Shown piece after piece: positions 1 through 8,404 of a stretch of 64,000 nt of DNA. The position numbers were made by a program, and so were the translations under genes. A model generated the notes under the pieces. That model ran no database searches. It was not told where the DNA came from and worked only from the letters and a program-made list of their open reading frames with translations. Source of the stretch: Marinactinospora thermotolerans DSM 45154 (GTDB taxonomy: Bacteria; Actinomycetota; Actinomycetes; Streptosporangiales; Streptosporangiaceae). How positions within the stretch are numbered: the stretch's first letter is position 1; the number at the start of each line of letters is the position of its first letter. The stretch is from NCBI RefSeq assembly GCF_900167435.1, contig NZ_FUWS01000005.1:1-64000 (forward strand). The letters are read 5' to 3'.

Positions 1-100
1 ACCCACCACCATCGTGGTGGACGGGGCCAAAACAAACTTGGCTTAAAGAAAATCGAACACGCGCTGTTGAGTTCTCAAAAAACAACCGCATCCTCGCCTA
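1..100 (-). promoter_or_regulatory. rRNA operon leader (antitermination/processing region)
   Basis: Read on the minus strand, positions 83-61 give a T-run followed by TTTGAGAACTCAACAGC, the conserved element found in actinobacterial 16S leader transcripts. It is followed by an AT-rich stretch and a CCCCGTCC segment, as in Streptomyces rrn leaders. Positions 7-21 hold a small inverted repeat (CACCATCGTGGTG). Together with the tandem promoters at 160-580 this indicates that a 16S-23S-5S operon is transcribed leftward out of the window. The rRNA itself is not in the window. Confidence 0.75.
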
Positions 101-163
101 CAAGCCCGAACCCTCGTCCGATGCTCTTCCGCAGAGGCGGCGCTTCCGCTTTGTTGTGTTCCC

Positions 164-193
164 ACTTTATCAGGTGTTCCGTCCGGCGTCGAA
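164..193 (-). promoter_or_regulatory. rrn promoter, most gene-proximal
   Basis: On the minus strand an extended -10 TGATAAAGT lies at 172-164. A -35-like TTCGAC lies at 193-188 with an 18-nt spacer. The same TGATAAAGT core recurs at 290-282, and this element is typical of the tandem rrn promoters of Streptomyces and relatives. Sites were picked by eye. Confidence 0.6.
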
Positions 194-281
194 TCGGCGC
201 TTTCCGGGTTTCCCTGATGAAACCGGGAATCGGTTCGCGTTTTCCGGAGAGTGTCCAGGTCCCGCGTTCCGTTGTGTCTTC

Positions 282-310
282 ACTTTATCAGGGCGTTCCG
301 ACCCCGCCAA
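282..310 (-). promoter_or_regulatory. rrn promoter, middle
   Basis: On the minus strand a -35 TTGGCG lies at 310-305, a 17-nt spacer follows, and the -10 TAAAGT lies at 287-282 preceded by TGA. The flanking sequence resembles that around the promoter at 164-193, so the two look like duplicated promoter units. Confidence 0.6.
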
Positions 311-550
311 ACCGGCGATTCCGAACTCAACAACCCCGAAAAGGACCCCCTTTTCCCGCCGAGGCGATCCTTCACCAAAAGGAAGGATGCGACGACTCAA
401 CACCCGACAAGACCGACGACAAATCGATCTCATCGGAAATCGTGTTTTCGGAAGAGGGGGCGATCGCCGAGGCGATCGCGGCGTCCCGTGAAGACGGATC
501 CGGACGGCCATCCAGACAGATGTCCGCTTCCCGAGATCCTCGGCCTCCCT

Positions 551-579
551 ACTGTACCCGAGGGAAGACACTGCTTCAA
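551..579 (-). promoter_or_regulatory. rrn promoter, distal
   Basis: On the minus strand TTGAAG (579-574) is separated by 17 nt from TACAGT (556-551), the best match to a housekeeping sigma promoter in this region. It reads toward the two downstream promoters and the rrn leader. The stretch between here and position 873 contains no gene that I can support. Confidence 0.55.
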
Positions 580-873
580 CCGGATCTTTCAGGAGTCCTT
601 CACCCCGCCGTGGCCCGACGGCCACGAGGAGGCGACTCGGAGAACACTACCCCATGCCACCGGTGCCTCAAACCGCTCTCGGCCACCTTGGGGAGATCTC
701 CCTCGGTGCCCCTCGACGCGGGCACGGCCCTCCCCCTCACCCTCCGCCTCGTCTCCTGCCGGCGGAGTGAGGCCGGTCATATCAATCCAGAGAAGACTGA
801 TCGCGCACCCACCGCTGCGAACGATCATCGATCTACGCTTCTGCCACCATTTCGGACTTGAGAAAGGGCGGGC

Positions 874-2121
874 GTGGCTCTCACCGAACAACGGAAGGCG
901 AGCTGGAAGCTCATCGGGCCCGGCATCGTCGTGGCCGCCACGGGGGTCGGTACCGGCGACCTCGTGGCGACCCTGATGGCCGGCGAACGTTTCGGCTACA
1001 CCCTCTTGTGGGCGACGATCATCGGCTGCCTGGTGAAGATCTCCCTCGCGGAGGCGACGGGACGGTGGCACCTGGCGACCGGCCGCACCATCTTCGACGG
1101 CTGGACCGACATCGGCCGCTGGACCCACGTCTACTTCGCCCCCTACATCGTCATCTGGGGCTTCGTCTACGGCGCCACCGCGATGTCGGCGACGGCGCTT
1201 CCGCTCAACGCCCTGTTCCCCGTGCTCCCCGTGTGGGGCTGGGCGATGATCGTCGGCGTGGCCGGCCTGCTGTTCGTCTGGTTCAACAACTACGCGGTCT
1301 TCGAGAAGGTCATGACGGTCCTCGTGGGCCTGATGTTCGTGACCGTGGTGGGGCTCGCGATCGTCGTCACCCCCAACCTGGGGGAGGTGCTCACCGGCCT
1401 GGTCCCGACCCTGCCCGAGGGGTCCACCTTCTACACGCTGAGCCTGCTCGGCGGCGTGGGCGGCACGATCACGATGGCGGCCTACGGGTACTGGGTGAAC
1501 GCCAAGGGATGGCGCGACGCCACGTGGATGCGGGTGATGCGCTGGGACAACCGGGTCGCCTACGTCATGACCGGGCTCTTCGTCATCGCGACGCTGATCG
1601 TCGGCGCGGAGCTGCTGTACTCCAGCAACATCGCGTTGAACGAGGGCGATCGAGGGCTGCTGGACCTGTCGGTGGTGCTGGAGGACCGGTTCGGCCGGAC
1701 CGTCTCGGTGGTGTTCCTCGTCGGCTTCTTCGCCGCGGCCTTCACCTCGGTGCTGGGCGTGTGGCACGGGGTCAGCCTGCTGTTCGCCGACTTCGTCGGT
1801 CACCTGCGCGGAAAGGTGAACCGGCCGGTGGAGGAGCGCGAGCGGAGCTGGGAGTTCCGGGCCTACCTGCTGTGGCTGACCTTCCCGCCGATGCTGCTGT
1901 TGCTGCTGGGCAAGCCGTTCCAGCTGGTCATCGTCTACGGGGTGCTCGGCTCGTTCTTCATGCCGTTCCTGGCGCTGACGCTGCTGTGGCTGCTGAACTC
2001 GTCGCGGACGCCGCGGGAGTGGCGCAACGGCTGGGTGAGCAACGTCGGCCTGGTCATCGCCGGGCTGCTGTTCATCGTGCTGTGCGCGAACGAACTGTGG
2101 TCGACGGTGCAGGGCGGCTGA
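874..2121 (+). CDS. NRAMP-family divalent metal transporter, divergent
   Basis: A 415-residue polytopic membrane protein with the NRAMP/SLC11 fold pattern: an N-terminal GPG motif before TM1, about eleven hydrophobic helices, and conserved FGY and NNY segments. The GTG start follows GAAAGG at 862-867. Canonical NRAMP metal ligands are the TM1 DPGN and TM6 MPH motifs. Here TM1 reads GTGD at residues 26-29, and TM6 reads MAAYG from residue 201, so the Asp, Asn and His ligands are missing while the Met is kept. It is therefore NRAMP-related but may carry another ion, such as Mg2+ or a trivalent metal, or use a different coordination. It is convergent with rdgB and has no obvious operon partner. 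Confidence 0.8.
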   Translation: MALTEQRKASWKLIGPGIVVAATGVGTGDLVATLMAGERFGYTLLWATIIGCLVKISLAEATGRWHLATGRTIFDGWTDIGRWTHVYFAPYIVIWGFVYGATAMSATALPLNALFPVLPVWGWAMIVGVAGLLFVWFNNYAVFEKVMTVLVGLMFVTVVGLAIVVTPNLGEVLTGLVPTLPEGSTFYTLSLLGGVGGTITMAAYGYWVNAKGWRDATWMRVMRWDNRVAYVMTGLFVIATLIVGAELLYSSNIALNEGDRGLLDLSVVLEDRFGRTVSVVFLVGFFAAAFTSVLGVWHGVSLLFADFVGHLRGKVNRPVEERERSWEFRAYLLWLTFPPMLLLLLGKPFQLVIVYGVLGSFFMPFLALTLLWLLNSSRTPREWRNGWVSNVGLVIAGLLFIVLCANELWSTVQGG

Positions 2122-2149
2122 TCCCCGCCCCGCCGGACCCCGGGGCGTG

Positions 2150-2766
2150 TCACAGGTGGTCGCGCAGCCAGGCGGCGAGGGCTCGGAAGGCGATGCCGCG
2201 GTGGCTGATCGCGTTCTTCTCCTCGGGGCTGAGCTCCGCCGTGGTCCGCGTCTCGCCGTCGGGGACGAAGATCGGGTCGTAGCCGAAGCCGTTGGCACCG
2301 CGGGGCTCGGTGGTGAGGTGGCCGGCGAGGACTCCCTCGACGACATGCTCCTCGCCGCTCGGCAGGACGACGGCGGCGGCCGAGACGAACTGGGCGCCGC
2401 GGCGTTCGGCCGGGGTGTCGGCGAGCTGGTCGAGGAGGAGACGGAGATTGGCGGCGTCCTTGTCCCCGGTGGCCGCGCCGAAGCTGCCGGACCAGCGCGC
2501 GGAGAGGACCCCGGGCATGCCGTTGAGCTCGTCGACGCGCAGCCCGGAGTCGTCGGCGACCGCGGGCAGTCCCGTGTGGGCGGCGACGGCCCGCGCCTTG
2601 AGCAGGGCGTTGCCGCTGAAGGTGTTCTCGGTCTCGGCGACGTCGGGGGCGTCCGGATGCAGGTCGAGCCCCACCACGTCGATGTTCAGCCCGGCCGCGG
2701 CCAGGATGGCCCGCATCTCGGGGACCTTCTTCGCGTTGTGCGTGGCCAGGACGATGGTGGTGGCGC

Positions 2767-2770
<4 letters not shown>
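2150..2770 (-). CDS. rdgB: RdgB/HAM1 noncanonical purine NTP pyrophosphatase
   Basis: A 206-residue cytoplasmic enzyme that hydrolyses dITP, ITP and XTP to monophosphates, keeping deaminated purines out of nucleic acids. The N-terminal ATHNAKK signature (family T/SxNxxK), the DDSGL motif and the GYDPIF motif are all present, and the length is normal for the family. The ATG overlaps the TGA of rph by 4 bp (ATGA), so the two genes are translationally coupled. An rph-rdgB pair downstream of an MBL phosphodiesterase is the usual actinobacterial arrangement. Confidence 0.95.
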
Positions 2771-3486
<716 letters not shown>

Positions 3487-3665
3487 GTCCCGAAGCCTAT
3501 CGGGGGCCACGCACGGGTGTGCGCGCTCGGAGAGTACTGCGGTTATCCAAAAAAGCTTGTCCTCATTGGGCTGAATGCCGTATTTGTCGTACTCGGCGGC
3601 GAGAATCGCCTCGCCCCACTTCCGGGACCCGATCTATAGCGGTCCCCTTCATCGAAAGAGCACAT

Positions 3666-4268
3666 GTGAGCCTCTCCCCTTCGTCCCCCCTCCTCTCCCG
3701 ACTGCTCGCGGGCGGGTTCGTCCTTGCCGCGGGTGCCGTGCTGACCGGTTGCGGCGCCGCTCCCGAGCCCGCCCCCGCGCAGGAGAGCCCGGCCGCCACG
3801 GAGGAGAGCGCCGAGGCGACCCCCGCCGAGGAGCAGGAAGCGGCGACCGGGCCGATCGCGGTACCCGCCGACTGCGAGCAGGCCGGTACCGAGACGGCCG
3901 TCGCCGCTCACATCACCGACGACATGATCTTCGAGGAGCAGGGCGCCGAGGGACAGCTGTCCTGCCTGTGGGTCGGCGTGGACCTGGGCAGCGGTGAGAT
4001 GTCCACCATCGGCGTCGACTACACCTCGAGCGGTCCGAACCTCGCGGAGATCGAGGGCGTGGTCGACGGCGACGAGGTCTACACCCTCCCGGAGGTCGAG
4101 GAACTGGGCGGCGTCCTGCAGAAGGTGCAGGTGGAGGACCTCGGCGGCAGCACCGTCTCGCTGCACCTTCCCGACGGTCCGGTGATCACCGCCGTGTCGG
4201 TCTTCACCCCGCTGGAGACGGCGGAGCTGGAGGCCATCGTCATCGCGGCGGCCGGGCAACTGCGCTGA
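3666..4268 (+). CDS. Secreted lipoprotein, member 1 of a tandem paralogous triplet
   Basis: A 200-residue predicted lipoprotein of unknown function. The GTG at 3666 gives a signal peptide ending in lipobox LTGC (Cys28), followed by an Ala/Pro/Glu-rich linker to about residue 60. The mature domain begins PADC, has a second cysteine in LSCLW, then an ELGG segment and a TVSLHLPDG strand. The same order (PxxC, CxW, LGG, hydrophobic strand ending LPxG) occurs in the next two genes, so the three are paralogues and the paired Cys may form a disulfide. Longer in-frame starts upstream would bury the signal peptide. The triplet runs opposite to rph-rdgB. Confidence 0.75.
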   Translation: MSLSPSSPLLSRLLAGGFVLAAGAVLTGCGAAPEPAPAQESPAATEESAEATPAEEQEAATGPIAVPADCEQAGTETAVAAHITDDMIFEEQGAEGQLSCLWVGVDLGSGEMSTIGVDYTSSGPNLAEIEGVVDGDEVYTLPEVEELGGVLQKVQVEDLGGSTVSLHLPDGPVITAVSVFTPLETAELEAIVIAAAGQLR

Positions 4269-4277
4269 TCCGCGCGT

Positions 4278-4313
4278 CCGGGGCCCGCGCCGTTCGCGCG
4301 GAACGGGCCCCGG
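4278..4313 (+). terminator. Hairpin after lipoprotein 1
   Basis: CCGGGGCCC (4278-4286) pairs with GGGCCCCGG (4305-4313), and a smaller GC pairing lies inside the loop. It sits 10 nt after the stop codon. There is no U-tract, as is common in this group. Confidence 0.5.
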
Positions 4314-4411
4314 CCGGTCCGGGGAGCTGTCACGATGGAGCCGCCGTCCCTGCCGTTCCGCGCCGACGCAGACGGGCGGTCCTCCCGTTCCCGGTCCCGA
4401 CGAGGATCCAC

Positions 4412-4996
4412 ATGACGACGGTCTCGCACACTCCCCGCCTCCCCCGACCCGCGGCGCTGGCCGCCGCCACGGCGCTGGTCGCGCTGACCACGGCCTGCGG
4501 CGGGAGTTCCGCGGCGCAGGAACCGGCTCCCGCCCCCTCCCCCTCGGTGTCGCCCTCCGCGGCGTCGGCGCCGCCGAGTGTCGCGCCATTGGCCGAGGGG
4601 TTGCCCGCGACGTGCGTGGGCAGCCATGCCGAGGCGGCCGTCGCCGCCCACACCGCGGGGCTGCCCTTCGGCGAGACCGCCGAGGGGTCGGTACTGGCCT
4701 GCCGGTGGGGTGCGGCCGATTCCGGGCGCTATCTGTTCGTGCAGTTCCAAAGCGGCGAGACCTACGCCGACCCGGAGGGGGCCGACCCCGCGGCCGAGGC
4801 GTCGATGGGCGTGTACACCACCGCCGAGTCCGCGGCGCTGGGCGGCAAACTCCACTACCTCGACCTGGGGTCGGTGGGCCGCAGCGCGGTGCTGTACCTG
4901 CCGGGGGTGAGCGTCACCGCGAACTCCGTGGGGATGGAGCTGGGCCAGGGCCGGCTGGAGGAGATCGTGCTGGCCGCGGCACAGGACCTTCCCTGA
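4412..4996 (+). CDS. Secreted lipoprotein, member 2 of the triplet
   Basis: A 194-residue predicted lipoprotein. The signal peptide ends in lipobox TTAC at about residue 29, followed by GGSS and a Pro/Ser-rich linker. The domain shares the pattern PATC, CRW, ALGG and AVLYLPG with the two flanking genes, so it is a tandem paralogue. The ATG at 4412 follows GAGG (4402-4405). No enzymatic motif is visible. A ligand-binding or cell-envelope role is only a guess from the export signal. Confidence 0.72.
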   Translation: MTTVSHTPRLPRPAALAAATALVALTTACGGSSAAQEPAPAPSPSVSPSAASAPPSVAPLAEGLPATCVGSHAEAAVAAHTAGLPFGETAEGSVLACRWGAADSGRYLFVQFQSGETYADPEGADPAAEASMGVYTTAESAALGGKLHYLDLGSVGRSAVLYLPGVSVTANSVGMELGQGRLEEIVLAAAQDLP

Positions 4997-5120
4997 GGTG
5001 TGGTCCGAGCGTCTCTGAAGAGATGAAACGATGGGTGTCGTCGCCCGTGTACCGACGTCTCACGGGCGGCGCCCCTGCCCGATCACGGGACGCCACCCGC
5101 CGAGCACGGAGACGGTCAGC

Positions 5121-5810
5121 ATGCCCCTGGAGTCCACAGCCTCGACCTCCCATCGGATCACGGCCGGGACCGCGGTGATCGCGCTCGTCGCGGCGACCGG
5201 GTGTGGCGCGCGCAACGGTGAGGCCGCGGCGGTGGAGCCGTCGGCGTCGACGAGTCCGCAACCCGTGGCCTCGGGGGTGCTCCCGGTCCCCAGCCCCACC
5301 GAGCTGGAGGGCGCCGAGCCGGTGGAGCCGCTGCCGTTGCCCGACTCCTGCGAGGCCGCCGGTCTCAAGGAGCAGATGGGCGAGTTCGCCGACCGGCTCG
5401 CCGAGCCGGAGTTCGAGGAGGTGCGGACGGACTCCCGGCTGGAGTGTTCATGGGCGGGCTTCAGCGCCGAGGACTGGAGCGAGGTCGTGATGGTGACCTA
5501 TGCCCCCGGCGGGAGCCTCGTGGACTACCCGGGCCACGTTCCAGCGGAGACGTCGGGCGATCCGTCCTTCTTCACGACACCGGAGGTCTCCGGACTCGGC
5601 GGGCTCGGGCAGTGGCGTACCGGCGAGGTCTTCTCCGGGGTCTCCCTGCACCTGCCGGGGCTGCTGGTGACCCTGACCGACAACTCCGAGCGGATCGGCG
5701 ACGACGACCTGCTCGATGTCGCGGTGGCCACGGCCGACGAGGTGCTCGCCGGGGCCGACGGTGCCGCGGTGGAGCCGCCGCCCTCCGGTGGGGAGCCCTC
5801 CGGAGGGTGA
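5121..5810 (+). CDS. Secreted lipoprotein, member 3 of the triplet
   Basis: A 229-residue predicted lipoprotein. The frame is open from 5031, but the ATG at 5121 starts the signal peptide whose lipobox is AATGC. The domain has PDSC, LECSW, LGG and GVSLHLPG, matching the two genes before it. It differs by a C-terminal Gly/Pro/Ser-rich tail after about residue 210. It faces the MBL phosphodiesterase gene convergently across about 57 bp. Confidence 0.7.
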   Translation: MPLESTASTSHRITAGTAVIALVAATGCGARNGEAAAVEPSASTSPQPVASGVLPVPSPTELEGAEPVEPLPLPDSCEAAGLKEQMGEFADRLAEPEFEEVRTDSRLECSWAGFSAEDWSEVVMVTYAPGGSLVDYPGHVPAETSGDPSFFTTPEVSGLGGLGQWRTGEVFSGVSLHLPGLLVTLTDNSERIGDDDLLDVAVATADEVLAGADGAAVEPPPSGGEPSGG

Positions 5811-5867
5811 GCCCCGCCGCCGGCCCCTCGGTGTCGCCCCGTGGTGGCCGGAGGCGCGGTCCGGCGC

Positions 5868-6656
5868 TCAGCCGACGGTCGCGATCTGCGCCCCGCGCAG
5901 ACCGGGGCGGGTGATCTCGTAGACGGTTCCGCCCCGGGCGAGTTCGATCGGTCCCCGGTAGGTGGTCCGGGCTTCGGCCAGTGTCCTGCGATCGTCATTC
6001 CACGGGACGAGGTGGGTGAGGACGAGTTTGCGCGCGCCGGCCAGGCCGGCGATCTCCCCGGCCTCGCTGCCGGTGAGGTGCATGTCCTCGGGGTGCTCCT
6101 CGTGGTCGTGGAAGGAGGCCTCGCACAGGAACAGGTCGGTATCGCGGGCGAGCCGCACCAGGGAGTCGCAGGTGCCGGTGTCACCGGAGTAGGTGAGCGA
6201 GGCGCCCTCGTGCTCCAGCCGGATGCCGAACGCCTCGACGGGGTGGTTGACGAGGTCGACGTGCGCGGTGAACGGGCCGATCTCGCGCCTGCCGGGGGTC
6301 AGTTCGACGAAGTCGAACGTCTCGCGCATGCCGGGGTCGGGGTCCAGGCCGTAGGCCTCGGCCATACGGTCGGCCACGCCGGTCGGGCCGAACACGGGGA
6401 TGCGCGGCTTGCGGCCGCTGACCGGGTAGGTGCGGGCCACCCAGTAGGAGCACAGGTCGAAACAGTGGTCGGCGTGCAGGTGGCTGAGGTAGACGGCGTC
6501 GATACTGTAGATGTCGACGTACCTCTGGAGGGCGCCGAGCGCGCCGTTGCCCATGTCCAGCAGCAGACGGAAGCCGCCGGCCTCCACGAGGTAACAGGAC
6601 GCGGGGCTGTCGGGCCCGGGAAAGCTCCCGGATGAGCCGATGATGGTGAGTCGCAC
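5868..6656 (-). CDS. MBL-fold hydrolase, Rv1339-like cyclic-nucleotide phosphodiesterase
   Basis: A 262-residue metallo-beta-lactamase-fold protein. The zinc signature HLHADH is present, followed by later metal-ligand regions at NHP, YSGDTG and LTHLVPW, as in RNase Z-like and cAMP phosphodiesterase-like enzymes. The GTG at 6656 (VRLTIIGSSGSF) is preferred. It follows a GAAAAGG-like site, and the upstream 43 open residues are not conserved-looking. In mycobacteria the homologue Rv1339, next to rphA and rdgB, is reported as an atypical cAMP phosphodiesterase. Here the synteny is kept but three lipoprotein genes on the other strand separate it from rph. Confidence 0.82.
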   Translation of the reverse strand: MRLTIIGSSGSFPGPDSPASCYLVEAGGFRLLLDMGNGALGALQRYVDIYSIDAVYLSHLHADHCFDLCSYWVARTYPVSGRKPRIPVFGPTGVADRMAEAYGLDPDPGMRETFDFVELTPGRREIGPFTAHVDLVNHPVEAFGIRLEHEGASLTYSGDTGTCDSLVRLARDTDLFLCEASFHDHEEHPEDMHLTGSEAGEIAGLAGARKLVLTHLVPWNDDRRTLAEARTTYRGPIELARGGTVYEITRPGLRGAQIATVG

Positions 6657-6855
6657 GTCGCAAAGCCTTTTCGGTGAGATGCCTCCGCGAAGACGACCGG
6701 GGTGTTGCGCGGACCGGGACGTCTCCGTCTTACGGGTGTACCCCAATGACCGCCGCGGTGGTACCAAATGTGGCCCGCGTCTCACGCGGTGGATATCACA
6801 TGTGACGCTTTCACAGGATGCATCTCACCGACTTATCCCATTTCAGGACGGTATT

Positions 6856-7662
6856 TCAGCGTCCGATCCGGGCGAGCTGCCGGCTCTGTGCGACGAGCCT
6901 TCCCTTCACGTCCCACAGGTCCACGGTCTCGTCGAACCAGCCGTCGCTGACCAGGTCGGCGCGGGAGCGGAAGGCCAACGGTCCGGGTTCGGGGACGGCT
7001 CGCATGTGCCAGGTGAGCTCCACGGTGGGAGCCCAGCGCCAGGAGTCCAGCACCGTGACGACGGGGGGCAGCGCGTCCACCGCGAGCGGTAGGAAGAGGG
7101 AGGGGTCCTCGACCGCGCCCCCGTCGGCTTCGCTGGGCGCGAGGTGACCGGTGATCTCGGGTTCGGCCGCGGGGTCGGATCCGCTCAGCGCGGCGTAGGT
7201 CCGGGGCGCGTAGAACTGGTCGACGCGGTCGGGGAAGCCCATGTCGGCGGAGCGGTCCGCCCGGGGGTCGAAGCGGTGGCACCGCTCGATGGGCGGGATG
7301 TCGGCGCGCGCGGTCTCGTGGCGCGGCGTGGCGGCGGGGTCGAGCGTGGCGGTGGCGACGAGACCGGTGACCAGCTCCTTGCCGGCCTGGCTCAGGGTGA
7401 CCTGGACGGTGGTGACGGTGCGCCCGGTCTTGCGGACGGCGAGTTCGATGTCGGCCGGCCCGGGGGCGCCGGGACGCAGGAAGTGATAGGAGGAGGAGAC
7501 CGCGTGCGGATGGGTGGACTCGGCCAGCGCCGCGCGCTGGAGCACCGCCATGAGGTAGCCCCCGTTGAGGGCGGAGCCGATGAGGTAGCCGGGGTCGAGC
7601 TCCGCGGTGTAGTGGCCATCGCCGGTCCTGGTGACCGCGGTGGCGGAATCGAATCGCGTCAT
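6856..7662 (-). CDS. TesB-like acyl-CoA thioesterase (double hotdog)
   Basis: A 268-residue protein of the actinobacterial thioesterase family with two hotdog domains. The N-terminal half has LNGGYLMAVLQRA and the SSYHFLRP segment; the C-terminal half has SWRWAPTVELTWHMR and WDVKGRLVAQSRQLA. It is likely to hydrolyse acyl-CoA esters in the cytoplasm, with substrate unknown. It stands alone on the minus strand with about 200 bp on its 3' side, where TCACATGTGA (6796-6805) is a short palindrome. Confidence 0.8.
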   Translation of the reverse strand: MTRFDSATAVTRTGDGHYTAELDPGYLIGSALNGGYLMAVLQRAALAESTHPHAVSSSYHFLRPGAPGPADIELAVRKTGRTVTTVQVTLSQAGKELVTGLVATATLDPAATPRHETARADIPPIERCHRFDPRADRSADMGFPDRVDQFYAPRTYAALSGSDPAAEPEITGHLAPSEADGGAVEDPSLFLPLAVDALPPVVTVLDSWRWAPTVELTWHMRAVPEPGPLAFRSRADLVSDGWFDETVDLWDVKGRLVAQSRQLARIGR

Positions 7663-7719
7663 GGGGCCATTGAACCGAATCCCGTTCCAGTAATTCCAGG
7701 CAGGGTCCCGCTCCCGGGA

Positions 7720-7733
7720 GTGACCCGGGTCAC
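7720..7733. promoter_or_regulatory. 14-bp perfect palindrome upstream of the ECF sigma gene
   Basis: GTGACCCGGGTCAC is a perfect palindrome centred about 42 bp before the sigma-factor start and about 65 bp from the divergent thioesterase start. It is followed at once by GGGAACC, which resembles ECF -35 elements. It could be an operator shared by the divergent genes. The assignment is by position only. Confidence 0.4.
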
Positions 7734-7768
7734 GGGAACCCGTTCCCCGCGACGGACAGCTTGATCAG

Positions 7769-8404
7769 GTGACCACCGAGATACGAGAGCGCGTCCGCGC
7801 GGGCGACCCCGACGCCTTCGCACAGCTCTTCGACGAGCACGCGCGCGCCGTGTACAACCACGGCTTCCGGCTGACCGCGGACTGGTCGACGGCCGAGGAG
7901 ATCATGGCGATGACCTTCCTGGAGGCCTGGCGGCTGCGCGGGCGCGTCGACGCCGAGGGCGGCTCCCTGCTGCCCTGGCTGCTGGGGATCGCGACCAACA
8001 CGGCGCGCAACTTCACCCGGGGCGCGCGCCGCCGCAGGGCGGCCCTGGCCCGGTTGTCCCCGGACGACTTCGTGGTGCCCGACTTCTCCGACGACTCCGC
8101 CGGGCGGCTGGACGACGTCGAGCGGCTGCGGGCCGTCCACGCGGCGATGGGACGTCTACGGCGCGCCGAGCGCGAGGTCATCTCACTGTGCGTATGGGCC
8201 GGACTGGACTACGCCTCCGCCGCGGAGGCGCTGGGCCTCCCGGTGGGAACCGTCCGTTCACGCCTGTCGCGCGCCCGGGCCAAGTTGCAACGGCTCGTCG
8301 CCGACGACCCCGGTGGCCTCAAGCGGGAACCCGCGCGCCGCGGCGGACAGGTAGAGGTGCGACGCGCTCCCGCGTCCCCGTTCGACAAGGAGGCCGACCG
8401 ATGA
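7769..8404 (+). CDS. ECF-type RNA polymerase sigma factor
   Basis: A 211-residue sigma-70-family protein. Region 2 spans roughly residues 12-80 (AFAQLFDEHARAVYNHGFRL, then AEEIMAMTFLEAWR), and region 4 lies around residues 125-180 with the HTH SAAEALGLPVGTVRSRLSRA. A basic tail of about 30 residues follows. The start is GTG. Its stop overlaps the ATG of the next gene by 4 bp, so sigma factor and partner are translationally coupled. That fits regulation by the downstream membrane protein. Confidence 0.9.
   Translation: MTTEIRERVRAGDPDAFAQLFDEHARAVYNHGFRLTADWSTAEEIMAMTFLEAWRLRGRVDAEGGSLLPWLLGIATNTARNFTRGARRRRAALARLSPDDFVVPDFSDDSAGRLDDVERLRAVHAAMGRLRRAEREVISLCVWAGLDYASAAEALGLPVGTVRSRLSRARAKLQRLVADDPGGLKREPARRGGQVEVRRAPASPFDKEADR

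Noticed and set aside
67-976. Several overlapping open frames in the left-hand region on both strands
   Set aside because: Arg/Pro/Ser-rich composition without domains. The DNA is explained by rrn promoters and leader.
589-2346. A 585-codon minus-strand frame opposite the NRAMP gene
   Set aside because: His/Gln/Arg-rich shadow of the conserved transporter on the other strand, typical of high-GC antisense frames.
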